From Paragonimus westermani (taxonomy: Eukaryota; Platyhelminthes; Trematoda; Plagiorchiida; Troglotrematidae), in NCBI GenBank assembly GCA_008508345.1, contig QNGE01000291.1, positions 103,345 to 167,344 on the forward strand: DNA of 64,000 bases, in the 5' to 3' direction. The position numbers and the translations under genes are program-made. The notes beneath the pieces were generated by a model. That model was not told the DNA's origin, searched no databases, and saw nothing but the letters and a program-made list of their open reading frames with translations. Of the stretch, positions 11,290 to 21,279 are shown in pieces (positions within the stretch are counted from its first letter, which is position 1; each line of letters starts with the position of its first letter).

Positions 11290-12370
11290 GGTGGACACTG
11301 AGTAGTGAGCGATTTATTGTGACGTTTCAAATTCACACTGGGATCCGTTATCAAACAAATAATTGTGTCGGAGTGAGGTTGTTCCACCGCTCACCGTGTC
11401 CGCCTGTCCGTCTGTCTTCGCTCGCTTTTCGTTTCATCGTCAGCGATGCTGACGTAGTGGCTGTCTATGTCAACGTGTCGATTGAACGAATTCTGCGAAT
11501 AGAGAACTTCGAGTACAAGTCGTTCCCCTTTCATTTTTGCCCGCGCGACCACTTTTGCATAGTCTATGTTGACCTCGTGACTTGTGTCCGCGCAATGGTG
11601 CCACAGTTGTGATCTAGGGTCGGCTCGTCGCATTGCTGATTTGTTTGTGCACGCGTGTGTGCAGCTGTTTGCCTGTCTCCCCCACATACTGTTGGTCACA
11701 CCTGAGGCATGGAATCGCGTATACCACGCCAGACTGTTCGTGTGGTTCTACATGATCCTTAAAATTCATCAGAGCCGAACGGAGTGTTGAGTTTGACTTG
11801 CGTGATATTTGGATGCCCAGTGGTTGCAGCATCCTTTGTACCGCTTCAGATGTGCCGTGAATATATGGCACTGTCATTCTTGTTCTAGGTTTTGCGCGTT
11901 CACTTCCTGTGGGTCCTCTGATAGATGTCTTTATGAAACTACTGGGGTATCCATTGGAAGCAAACAGTTTGAACAAGTGTTTTCGTTCCTGTCTTCTGAG
12001 TTCGGGTGAGCTACAGTGCGTGTCTGCACTTCGAAATAATGTTCGCACACAGCTTTTGAGCTGAAATGCTGGATGATTGCTATCGAATCTGAGAATGACA
12101 CCAGTTGTTGTCGGTTTACTATAGATAGTGGTTTCAAGCTTGCCATCAGGTCGTCTTATGATCAGTACATCGAGAAACGCCAGGCGTGAGTTCTCTTCTT
12201 TCTCGCATGTGAAGGTTATCCCATATATTACGTTATTTAGACAGCTGTGAAACTGGTCAAGCTAAGTCTGAGGTAAAACAACAAATGTATCATCCACATA
12301 TCGGAGCCACACTTTAGGTTTGAAGGTCTGGAATACTTCAGATTCGAAGTGTTTCATATATATATATATG
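11290..12370 (-). mobile_element. Penelope-like element of a second lineage (PLE-5), decayed
   Basis: Read on the minus strand from about 12360 downward: FESEVFQTFKPKVWLRYVDD (RT motif C), an in-frame stop, LAFLDVLIIRRPDGKLETTI, ELRRQERKHLFKLFASNGYP, and a GIY-YIG nuclease, VVYAIPCLRCDQQYVGETGK, followed by a R.H block. A frameshift near 11640 moves the C-terminus (SQLWHHCADTSHEVNIDYAK) to another frame, ending near 11391. The nuclease signature (IPC..C...YVGETG) is unlike the C.CG..YIGRT type of PLE-1, so this is a different PLE branch. RT motifs upstream of YVDD are missing; a TA microsatellite at 12355 marks the break. Confidence 0.85.
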
Positions 12371-15060
12371 ACACATATAAACATGTGTGTATACCACCTG
12401 CTTTACGTCATGGCATGCGAACAAACAATAAAATAACATACAGCACGCGGTTTTTCTTAGTGCAGTATGAAACTATATTTGGTGTAAAATCCGGCCATAC
12501 TTTTCAAATTTGCTTTGCACATCACAGTGCAAGCAAACCAGAAGAATCTCCAGTTGGCTACAATATCAAACTAACATTTCAGAGTTTGATTAATGCAGAT
12601 ATTAAGAAGACGTTAGTAAAGGTCATTATCGGTATGATATGGTATAAAGTCTTGTGGTTCTGTCCATTTCAAATTCTCGACGGTTATGGAGGTGGAGTAT
12701 ACATCAGGTTGTTTCTCGTCCCTAAAGATCACTTGAATTGCTAGATTGACGTAGACTATGGGGGACCGTAAAACAGTTTACTCTCAGGCGCCTATTCTTG
12801 ACCGAAAACAGCGTTAACACTGCAAAACGCTCAACCCATGGTAAGAGTGTAATCCTCCGGCCGTTGTAGTTTGGTGTTGGACAATCTATAATGCCTGTGC
12901 TCTTTTCCAGTAAGGTTTTCATGCCAGCCACAGAGACGAGCAGAACAACTTGCTGTTACTTTTACTTCCATTCGGGTCAAGTGTCATTATTGTCCTGTCA
13001 TGCGGACAGTAAGTTTAGGCCTTCGGAAATGAAAACACTCTTTCAATGTATCTTTCTACCATATACAGCTATTTCTTTCTACAGTTACCACTACGGTTTT
13101 CGTAGTTAACCTCCTGTCCGAGAAATAAATGCACCCAACGTTCTTGATTTCTTCACTAAAATACCCCTGTCACTATTAAATCTCCTACTTTTCCTCAAAA
13201 TACACGTTTGTTTCACAATGTACCTATTGCTGTAGGAGTGGTACTACAATAGTGGCGAAGAATGTCATAAATCTCTTGCCAACAAAGCCAACTGGCTTGT
13301 GATCAACATAATTTGCCCATACAGGACAAATAACTTTTATTTTCATTTGTTTTCAAAATAACTTCGAGACCGAAAGACTGCGAACAGCTCCCATGTTAGT
13401 TCCTACAGCAATGTTTCACTGGGACGCATAAGCGTGGCGGTCTTTCGCTGTCTGAGTAAATTGTGTTACTATACATCAATCAAACGAGGTTCTGTTGAGA
13501 GGGTTCAAATGTAGCCGACATCCGTGGTCAACACATTGTAGTCGGGATTACCATAGGGTGGCGCTTCAAGAAAGGGACTGTTGAAAAGGTGATATTCAGC
13601 AGACATTTAACAAAACCACTGTTGGCGTAAATTGTGGAATAACTATGTAGATTTAAAACAACCGAACATCCAAGGACTGGATTTGTTCGAAATAACAAAA
13701 CATAGAGAGCTATTTACCGACAACATTAAGCATATACTCGAACTTTGTTTTACGGCCGAGCGGGCTGTACTGCTCCGGCGCGAATTCCAGTGGTGCTCAA
13801 TGCATTCAGAAAACTGTACCGTGGTATTTACAATTTCAGACAGTGAACTGTTAAACTTGCTGATGTGATAATGTAGGGTCAAATGATGAGCAGTACTGAG
13901 TAGTCGGAACGGATCTGAACAGGGTTCCTTGACGTTTGCAAGTATGGGGTCACTTTAATCCGTCAACCGTACAGGCAACATATACCTAAGCTTTTCAAGC
14001 AGGAAGAGCAAGCCGGCTTTCACAACGTGCACAGTGTGACTACTCACAAGCAGTACACATTCTTGTGTTAGTTTGTGTTGTATGAAACATGGTGGGTTTA
14101 TGTGTTAGACGCTGCAACAAAAATACCCCCTGTTGATTCATTAGTTCTTCTGAACATTCATAGAATCCAAAGGTACTTTGAGGTCGCCAGTCACTAATAG
14201 GCACCGGTTTTGAATCGATCGATGATGTGTACTTTTGCTGGGACATACACGGCGATTTGAATCCTGCCAGTATATATTTCTGCGGGTTGGCTTTCAGAGT
14301 CCAGTAAGAATTAATACGCACTCGCCTTAATTTACCAAAATCAACCAATCCAACACATGTCTGTAATGCATCTTGCGTACTTTGAAAAAAACACGTTAAC
14401 CCCAGACATTCGTTATCATCTTAACCTTGAGATCAGCAGAGGACCTCTGTACAGATCTATATGGCACCTCTGGACTACTTAGATACAGTGGGAACGGCAG
14501 AACTTTCAGTATGTCAGCTAGTTGAACAGGATGCCAAGGTGATGTGTCGAGGAGTGAGACTGTGACCTAGACGTTATCACTACTAATCGCCTCCCATCAT
14601 TTATCCGATAATATCTCATGCCCACCAGCCTTCTACAAACTATTGTCAGTGGCACGCGCAAACTGTGAACAAACTGATTTGACACTTTTTGGTGGAGTTC
14701 ATCCAACACGGCCATCTTTGTGAGTTTTATTTCCTTCATGAGCTTCAGAACATGATTCTTGGCCTCATTGGTACCGCGTGAGAGCTGGTTTTTGGAGTCC
14801 TTTATTCCATTTCACCGGATTACTGGACTCTTGCATAAATAACGTGACGTATTGGTCGTTTGAGAAGCAGTCTTCGTAGAAGTCGGACTCTGTAGAGACT
14901 CATTCTACGATCATTGTTGTTATTGCGAAGGATCGTTAGAACATTGTTTTTTAAGGTTTAGATTGACTTTGTCCTCACATTTTTCATCCTGTAGCTGACT
15001 ATATTCAAAGACTCACTTGCGTAACATATTTATGTTTAATGTAGTTGAAGTGAGAACAAA
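12371..15060. other. Unannotated stretch
   Basis: No recognisable gene, RNA or mobile-element motif. Open frames at 12349-12744 (+), 14040-14348 (-) and 14518-14739 (-) carry no known domain. The last could be decayed sequence downstream of the PLE at 15100. Confidence 0.35.
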
Positions 15061-15099
15061 CGCATCAGAAACAATAGTTTCCTTTTAGCAGCGGAGATG

Positions 15100-15650
15100 C
15101 ACTGACGGTTTTTGTGATCTAAGTGTTCGTTTTCTTGAAGGACATTAGAGAAAAAATGCAGTTCATCCGGTGAGATCTTTGAAGAGAACATCTTTCATAC
15201 TCTACTTGTTGAACAACGGAACTGATTCTGTTTCTCCTTGAGGTGCGCGAAACTGTGAAAAGGTGTATGCTAGTCAGTCCAGTTTGATTCACGATAAAAT
15301 CTTCCAATAAAACTGTCTGTTGTGCTTTCTTAACGCCGCTATTATTAAGTAAAATAATCCGTCGACTTCCGCTTCTGAGCCGAACAGTGAAGAAGGGCGG
15401 GTCTCATTGAACATCTGTAATATATATTCAACGTTTTCGAGTAATGGAACAAAAATGCCCCTAACATGTCCGCAGTAGAGCTGCATGTCGTCAATTATCC
15501 TATGTGGCTGTTATGCTTCCAGCCTTCCTATTACAAAGATCCATCAGCAATGGACTAATAGGGGCTCCTATTGCTATCCCGTCTGTTTGTCTGTAAGGTT
15601 CACAGTTGCATTTGGACTGAATGTTCAATTCACAACGTAAGGGTAGCTAC
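15100..15650 (-). mobile_element. Decayed Penelope-like RT fragment (PLE-8)
   Basis: On the minus strand CEPYRQTDGIAIGAPISPLL, near 15590-15530, matches RT motif B of PLEs (YRQTDGVAMGSPLGPLLAD). About 400 bp downstream are SIHLFTVSRTSRRNRISS and neighbouring frames, equivalent to the QYTHFHSF...R..LVR block. Motif C is not readable, and several frameshifts are needed. It lies just downstream of, and in the same orientation as, the PLE at 15825-16921. Confidence 0.6.
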
Positions 15651-15824
15651 GTTGTTGTGAACTTTGGTGAGCATAATCCCATGTACGCTTCTGTGTACCC
15701 ACGTATGTACTAAATTGTTTATTGTAATGATGCCCTGGTGAGCAAAGAGCAGGCGTGTATGAAACATATTCAACAGTCACTAAAGTTTGCTTCAGGAACA
15801 TTTAACAAAGATAAAAAACATCTA

Positions 15825-16073
15825 TCGCGAGATGCTAACACTTCAATTTACTCTTATCAGTCACCAACGTAAAAACAGCAAGTTTCATACAAACTGCACA
15901 TAACAACAACAATTGAACGAACCAAACACATAATTCCGACCTTTTGCGCTCCAATAGTGCAATCAGTTCCACGGTAAGGAGATTGATTGCGTCAGCGCCT
16001 TTTGTGCACACAAAACTGGCCGATTTTGTTTGATTAGCATTGCCACACTAATCACTAGCTGCTTCGGATTGCG
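15825..16073. repeat. Left arm of the PLE-2 inverted repeat
   Basis: Reverse complement of 16674-16921, with a few substitutions (for example CTGCTTCGGATTGC here versus CAGCTTCGGATCGC in the complement of the other arm). The spacer is about 600 bp. Confidence 0.85.
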
Positions 16074-16673
16074 ATTACGTAACAATGTCTTGAGCGACTT
16101 GACTGGGTCAACTAAGTAACCGGTCGCTAAGATGTGCTTGGCGATCGATCAAGCCGGGTTATACGAGCCTTTTACTGTTGGCAGGTCGTTTTTTGTGATT
16201 GCAGTTAATAACCCATTGGAAAAGTACTGCGCCATACGCTAATGCAAGCGCCGATCCGTCCTGCCTATGCATACTTCATTGTAACTGTAATTGAACTAGT
16301 ATATTACGTGGGTGACAGACTGATCGGTTGTGTGTGTCATCGTTATGGACAGACAATCCCCCAGCGCTTAACAGGACATGCAGTTGGGCAGCTGGGGAGG
16401 TGCGTTGAAACACCGACGTCAATTTGCGACTAATGCTGTTAATCACGTGGTCATCCTTGAATTAGAGTTGCGGAAATATGTTCTGTTTCTCTGCATTGCA
16501 GCCTACCACTTTTGGTTCTTCTTTCTGTGGATATTCACAAACTTTTCAGGATAGCCGTTATCCACTAACGTTTTCTTACTAAACTCTTCTTCTTCTTCCT
16601 CCAATAGATCTGCAGTGCAAATCATTCTAGCCCTCATTTGTAAGCAGTTTTAAATTTTTCAATCCGAATTCTT

Positions 16674-16921
16674 GCGATCCGAAGCTGCTAGTGATTAGTG
16701 TGGCAATGCTAATCAAACAAAATCGGCCAGTTTTGTGTGCACAAAAGGCGCTGACGCAATCAATCTCCTTACCGTGGAACTGATTGCACTATTGGAGCGC
16801 AAAAGGTCGGAATTATGTGTTTGGTTCGTTCAATTGTTGTTGTTATGTGCAGTTTGTATGAAACTTGCTGTTTTTACGTTGGTGACTGATAAGAGTAAAT
16901 CGAAGTGTTAGCATCTTGCGA
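16674..16921. repeat. Right arm of the PLE-2 inverted repeat
   Basis: Partner of 15825-16073. Read on the plus strand it contains the PLE C-terminal codons and the decayed hammerhead-like core (ACTGATAAGAG...CGAAG...GCATC) near 16882-16915. Confidence 0.85.
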
Positions 16922-17060
16922 TATGTCTTCTCTCTGTTTTGATCAAATTGATTAATGGAACTCAGTGTTTTAAATACAAAAGAATCATACAAACCTTGGG
17001 GACTAAAATGTTAACAGGTGAGTTCCAGTATTTCAATGAACCAACGTCGTATCGAGCGTG

Positions 17061-17116
<56 letters not shown>
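17061..17116. repeat. (ATT)n microsatellite
   Basis: About 18 uninterrupted ATT units. It lies about 200 bp upstream of the first recognised TBC1D31 exon and just beyond the PLE-2 right arm. Confidence 0.95.
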
Positions 17117-17311
17117 AAGTGTATTTTTAACTCACCGCTCTGCGAAAACTTGAGAAAGGAAGCGTCCACCCCAAATTTCATCTTGGTTCCCATGCAGAAT
17201 TAATGATACAGATGGTGTCCAAATATTGTGCTGTCTATTTTTGGTATAGTTCTCGAATACGAATTTGATAGTCTTCATGTTTTGCTTCTTGTTACAGCAA
17301 GCTTTTCTCAG

Positions 17312-17459
17312 TCTTCTTGTCCAATCGACAAGCCACACTTGGGCGCGAGAATCCACAACCGGTTGCGGTCACAGCTTGCGCGTTCGATTCCAGTGGGGCC
17401 AGACTTTTCTGTGGTTATCAGTCTGGCGCAATTCATGAGCTTGACTTTGTCAAAAATCG
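17312..17459 (+). CDS. TBC1D31: TBC1D31 (WDR67) orthologue, first recognised exon (WD repeat)
   Basis: The protein is a WD-repeat/TBC-domain (Rab-GAP-like) protein. Vertebrate TBC1D31 resides at centrosomes and centriolar satellites and supports ciliary functions. This exon reads NPQPVAVTACAFDSSGARLF then CGYQSGAIHELDFVKNR, aligning with the first propeller blade of animal orthologues (AFDGTG..LIAGDHQGNIYVFDL). The acceptor is ttttctcag|TC (an alternative gttacag lies 14 bp upstream), and the donor is AATCG|gtattc, leaving two bases of an Arg codon. There is no convincing in-frame ATG, so an N-terminal exon probably lies upstream, perhaps before this window. Nine exons follow in phase to 62481 (about 548 codons); the TBC domain continues past the window. 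Confidence 0.8.
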
Positions 17460-17508
17460 GTATTCCGTTTATTTTTTTGCATGTTTCTCACGTTTGCTTG
17501 TCATTTAG

Positions 17509-17621
17509 ATATCATTTGTTAGCCCGCCTAGGACAGCGGATCACAGCGGTGTCCGCCCATCCGAGGCTTAACCATCTTTACGTTGGTTTAAACGATCGGG
17601 TCATTCGTGTTCTGGACGCAG
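17509..17621 (+). CDS. TBC1D31: TBC1D31 exon: WD repeat
   Basis: After a tiny 49-bp intron, cgtttgcttgtcatttag|A completes the Arg codon. The exon reads YHLLARLGQRITAVSAHPRL then NHLYVGLNDRVIRVLDA, equivalent to the blade C(T)ALAF...FLVALADYSIKCFDT of orthologues. The donor is GCAG|gtaata, phase 1. The 49-bp intron contrasts with the multi-kilobase introns that follow. Confidence 0.85.
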
Positions 17622-17929
17622 GTAATATGGATTGTTCTTTGATCTGGTTTATTTTTACACCATTCAAAACATTGGCTGTCCAAAAAACCAGCTTACTCAC
17701 CTCGTTGAACGGTAATTGTAATCTTCAAACTGACAGGCGGCACCTATCAACCTTGCCCAACAGGGCGGTTACGTCATTCATAGTTTAGAATCACACCAGT
17801 GCTTTGCCACGGTGTGGTTTCATCTGAGTGTCAGCACGATGAGCGGTGCAGTAGAAACCCCATCAAACTGTGGAGTACATAACCCAACCTGAGTAAACAG
17901 CACCTTTCCATCAGCTCGCTTTTCGAAAG

Positions 17930-18540
17930 CGATCCTGGAGAATCTCACAGTACTTCCAGATGAACAGTTGCATTGCTCACAACATCACCCCACTTGATAT
18001 CGACTAACTGGTTGAATAATTGTGTTCAAACTCCATGTACATTTTCCACATGAGCGAGCCAGATCTCTGATCTGTGTATCAAAACTATACATGCATGCGC
18101 GTTGTACGCCTTTCCTTGCTCAATTGGTTCAATGAAGACCGTGACTTCAACCTAACTGATGAGTTCCTGATCTTCAGATTGTCGATTAGGGTGAACAGAG
18201 CGCCTCTATCTCTTCTTCTTTCGAAACGATCAGACAAGCTGAACACTATTCACAAAGGTTTGAGGTTGTGCTTACTGCGAGGTTACTGACGTTGTAGTCA
18301 ACACACAGGCATGAGGGTTGAAGTGCAAACTCCGACTCGGACAAGGAGATGTACCACTGATGAGCTGTATTGATAGCGAGACTGGGGTCTAGCGTTTCTC
18401 CCAATTGGCAGTCGAACACCTTCTTGACGCCCTAGATGACGAAAATAAGCGAATGCACCACGCGCTTTCGCCATCTTCACAGGCACTTTATCAACAAGCT
18501 CATTAAATGGCAAGACTCAGGTGGATGAGAAGATCGACAG
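17930..18540 (-). mobile_element. RTE-like LINE C-terminal fragment, interrupted by a SINE
   Basis: Minus strand: LVDKVPVKMAKARGAFAYFR then HLGRQEGV (18513-18420) equals the conserved ...EI.ARI.KAR.AF..LRHLWR..DV block downstream of LINE RT. Near 18020-17960, LVDIKWGDVVSNATVHLEVL equals the IADI.W...VSN.EVR..V block. The part between is broken and contains the SINE copy at 18290-18400. Same general family type as 21280-22290, 30030-30360 and 51440-53820. Confidence 0.65.
18290..18400 (+). mobile_element. Diverged tRNA/hammerhead SINE, copy D
   Basis: The stretch AGTCAACACACAGGCATGAG to GGAGATGTACCA aligns with the tRNA-like part of SINE copies A and C. It is followed by CTGATGAGCTGTATTGATAG, CGAGAC and GGGGTCTAGCG, which align with their hammerhead. 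The GAAA core is mutated to GAGA, so it should be inactive. It lies inside the minus-strand LINE fragment. Confidence 0.55.
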
Positions 18541-19754
18541 GCCCAAGCGGCTTGCCAACAAGGCAAATGCTACTAGCACATATCCTATCGTTGAAGCAAT
18601 ACTTTACGCCTTGAAAGTGAAACGTGCATATCACACAGAGCAATTGTGCGGTTCCTTTTGATCAGCATGGTCTTCACATTACCTGCTTAAGTGTCAGACT
18701 GAGTATTGTTGTCCGTATACTCAATACCTAACAGAAGCTCTACTCTGTGATCCTAGGAAATTCTAAGCGTTCCTTCTGACATATCATCTGTCGCGTAGTT
18801 GTAAAGGAGGCTGGAAACGGTATACCTTGTCAAACGTCGCTTGAATTGGTGAACACTGAAGATAGCTGTCTATACATGCAGTCTTTGCTCAAGAGAGCAT
18901 TTCGAACAGCAGATTCGAATGCCGCCTTCAGACTAAATATCATCATGACAGTTGATTTGTGAAAAGAGTGCCAGTATTTGGAGGTCTCTCTCAAGGTGAA
19001 ACTATCATTAGTACACTAGTGACTGGGCCAGAAACCCTCCTGCTTTATCCGTTTTCAGCTTGTTCCGTATTCCGCAAGCGACTAGATTGTGAGGCCCATA
19101 AACAGCATGAGTGTTGTAAAAACAACGATGATAATTACATGGCTCCCACATAACACTAACATCTATTTTGGGATTAGGACTAGCTATTGGTAATCACCAG
19201 TCACGATGCACCTGTTCAGTCTGTCTCACTGAACGAATTAAAGAGCTGAAGAATAAATCTTGAGACTTGACGATTTATCACGTTCCAATAATTTGAGCTC
19301 AAACAGCGATCTGGTTCCTGACGAAAGACTGCCAGTAATGTGATAATTGTACCCGTTATCTCACGAAAATTCCCAATGAATCTTAAAAGAGAACCGCAAA
19401 CGAACAATCGTTTCCGGTGATCTATCACCATCAGACCAATAAAATTCTATAGGTTCAGCAAGGTTAAAACAAAAGTGAAACAATTGGAACGGGTGAACAA
19501 CATGTTATTCGATCATGCAATGCGTTACAAACTTCCAAACATCTATAAGCTAGCCATTTAAACGTCAGATCACCATAGTTGTATGTGAGGCTTCAAACCA
19601 CTCACAAATGGGGTTGGTGATTTCATTTTGGTGTGGCTAACCATTAAATAGCTGGGATTTCTGCAACGTTTCAAGTAAGCGAGTAACATTCTGCTTGACC
19701 TCTTCCCTCTGTTCACTTGCTGTTCTAATTTTCTGGAACTTATCTAGTTGTTTT
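18541..19754. other. TBC1D31 intron sequence, nothing recognised
   Basis: Lies within the intron 17622-23872. Only short chance open frames; no RNA or element motif seen. Confidence 0.4.
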
Positions 19755-19831
19755 CAGGTTGAAAAGCACTCACATTTGATCGCAGCGTTCGCAATCAGAT
19801 AGACTTTCTATCCAGCCTCTTTCGAAAAGAA

Positions 19832-19876
19832 GCACTAGACTCGAGTTTCGCTATCATTAGAGCTCATCAGTAGTGC
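19832..19876 (-). ncRNA. Hammerhead ribozyme, copy A (complete core)
   Basis: Minus strand, 45 nt: GCACUA (stem I), CUGAUGA (core), GCU-CUAAUGAU-AGC (stem II), GAAA (core), C-UCGA-G (minimal stem III, with an A-U pair), GUC (cleavage triplet), UAGUGC (stem I, fully complementary to GCACUA). All conserved catalytic positions are present. The layout is a type I hammerhead with very short stem III, as in schistosome SINE/satellite DNA and retroelement hammerheads. Confidence 0.85.
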
Positions 19877-19883
19877 ATATCCT

Positions 19884-19958
19884 TGCCACGGCCGGGATTT
19901 GAACTCCGGCCATTCCAATCATGAGGCAACCGTGTTGACCACTGCGCCATTGACCTCA
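19884..19958 (-). other. tRNA-like head of SINE copy A
   Basis: 75 nt with D-arm-like GGCGCAGTGGTCAACACGG, an anticodon-arm-like region around CCTCATGATTGG and a T-arm-like GGCCGGAGTTCAAATCCCGG. It resembles a tRNA with internal pol III promoter boxes, but the acceptor stem does not pair well, so I call it SINE-derived and not a functional tRNA gene. Confidence 0.75.
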
Positions 19959-20029
19959 CATTAGGCACGACCGAATTATCAAATCTGAATGCTCAGCCAC
20001 TTTCGCTTATGAGCAATGATCAGGTTGCC

Positions 20030-20260
20030 CGATCGTCTCGAGAGGAGACACGGTTGCTGCCTGTTAACCCTAATCGATAACTCCGCGGTTAGGACTTCCA
20101 AGACAGGTCGAAATCACTGATCTCATTAAACCTGCAATGATGTGCACTACTGACGAGCTCTGATGAGAGCGAAACTAGAGTCTAGTGCATTTTTTCCAAA
20201 GAGGTTGGCTCGAAAGTCTATCTGAATGCGAAGACTGCAATCAAATGTGAGTGATGTTCA
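20030..20260 (+). mobile_element. tRNA/hammerhead SINE, copy B (head to head with copy A)
   Basis: Plus-strand copy: a degenerate tRNA-like head with a B-box-like CAGGTCGAAATCACTG, a hammerhead at 20144-20188, and the tail AAAGAGGTTGGCTCGAAAGT to CAAATGTGAGTGATGTTCAA. The tail is the reverse complement of the tail of copy A, so the two SINEs are arranged head to head. Confidence 0.75.
20144..20188 (+). ncRNA. Hammerhead ribozyme, copy B (one core change)
   Basis: GCACUA, CUGACGA (U-to-C in the core CUGAUGA), stem II GCUCU-GAUG-AGAGC (5 perfect pairs), GAAA, C-UAGA-G, GUC, UAGUGC. Stem II pairs better than in copy A, but the core substitution should weaken or abolish cleavage. Confidence 0.8.
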
Positions 20261-20261
20261 A

Positions 20262-21270
20262 CTTAAAAATAAACTAAATCCCCGATTACTCAACAGTTAT
20301 TTACTAGTATTGGTGTGACAGTAAATTATCTTCATTGTTCAAAACCGATTGTGTTGTCTCAGGCCGAATGAGTTACTTTTCGAAGTGTTCACTCCATCTG
20401 TTAAGTTTCCTCGGGAAACAGCAAATTTTGTGAAGTATCTCTTTCACATGTGGTCTCATTAACATGCCTACGATCAGTTGGACCACGAATAAAGAGGAAT
20501 GACATTCGAGTATTTTGTGATGAGTATTCTTTCTCCATTCTTGTCTAGATTCAGCGAGTGGGGCGGTTTAAAACAGTAATCTTCGTGCAAAAGAATGCGT
20601 CTTTTTATGGTGAAATGTTCTTGACTACCTTGTGTTTTGTGTCTTGCTGGACATCGCAGATTATCGCTAGCGGATCGTTGTTGCTGAACTATGAAAGTAA
20701 CCATACTGCTGGGAGCATGCATGATACTTCAGGTTGGTGTTAACCTTATGACCTTTGTTGTAAAAGTCCTCACACAGCGGCTGATGAGTTTGCATCTACG
20801 CGGTTGCAATGCGTCATTTTTTGGTGGAGCAGAAACTTGTACCTTGCGCAAGAAATACAATAGCAAGCCTTCCATATTCTTCAATGATGTCTGCGTAATC
20901 TGGTTGATGTTGACTAGTTCGGATAAAACGGTGATGATAGGGTTTAGCTTAGGATGGTTTGAGAAAGGATAGTGTGTAGTGCCCGTCCAAGAAAAACGTC
21001 CCGTTTCATAGAGCTCTACAGATAGATGATACCAACTTTGTCGACCTATTCGCTCGAAGGTAACCATCCTACAGACCACATGTTTGCATATCGTGGCCTA
21101 TTTTCAACTTGTGTTGTACGGTGTTGAACGCATGTGAATGCGTTCACTGAATCGGATTGTTCCGGCATGTTAACATTCGTGGTATCAGGAAATGTTTCTT
21201 TTCGCTGCCGTAATCGACCAAGTTCACTCACCAAAATCCTAAGTGTTAAGCTAGTATTAAGAACTACTAC
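20262..21270. other. TBC1D31 intron sequence, nothing recognised
   Basis: Overlapping open frames on both strands at 20691-21079 have no domain that I recognise. Confidence 0.35.
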
Positions 21271-21279
21271 CTAATATCA

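Larger units (their letters stand above)
15825..16921 (-). mobile_element. Penelope-like element with long inverted terminal arms (PLE-2)
   Basis: Two arms of about 248 bp (15825-16073 and 16674-16921) are near-identical inverted copies. Each carries the 3' end of the PLE coding region (CAQKALTQSISLPWN then stop) plus the 3' untranslated end. Between them the minus strand encodes a broken C-terminal half: LVDNGYPEKFVNIHRKK, a GIY-YIG remnant VCIGRTDRRLH, and SIAKHILATGYLVDPVKSLK. The C-terminus LTQSISLPW matches PLE-1 at 2788-2818, so the two are related. Inverted pLTR-like ends are a Penelope hallmark. The RT palm is absent. Confidence 0.85.
19755..20022 (-). mobile_element. tRNA-derived SINE with hammerhead ribozyme, copy A
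   Basis: On the minus strand the element has a tRNA-like head (19958-19884) with an A-box-like TGGCGCAGTGG and a B-box-like AGTTCAAATCC, then a hammerhead (19876-19832), then a tail with CAAATGTGAGTG to about 19755. Copy C at 60465-60740 matches almost base for base over about 270 bp, showing that this is a dispersed repeat. The pol III promoter boxes imply transcription through the ribozyme. Limits come from the comparison with copy C. No target-site duplication was identified. Confidence 0.85.

Noticed and set aside
13632..13882. Overlapping open frames on both strands
   Set aside because: Mirror frames of similar length with no motif; typical of chance.
17228..17788. 186-codon plus-strand open frame
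   Set aside because: It runs through two TBC1D31 exons in the wrong frame. The splice sites and homology support the other frame.
18120..18190. AACTGATGAG near 18155 as a hammerhead
   Set aside because: No GAAA core or returning stem I within range.
19884..19958. Functional tRNA gene
   Set aside because: Pol III boxes are visible but the acceptor stem pairs poorly, and the sequence is repeated at 60.6 kb with an attached hammerhead and SINE tail.
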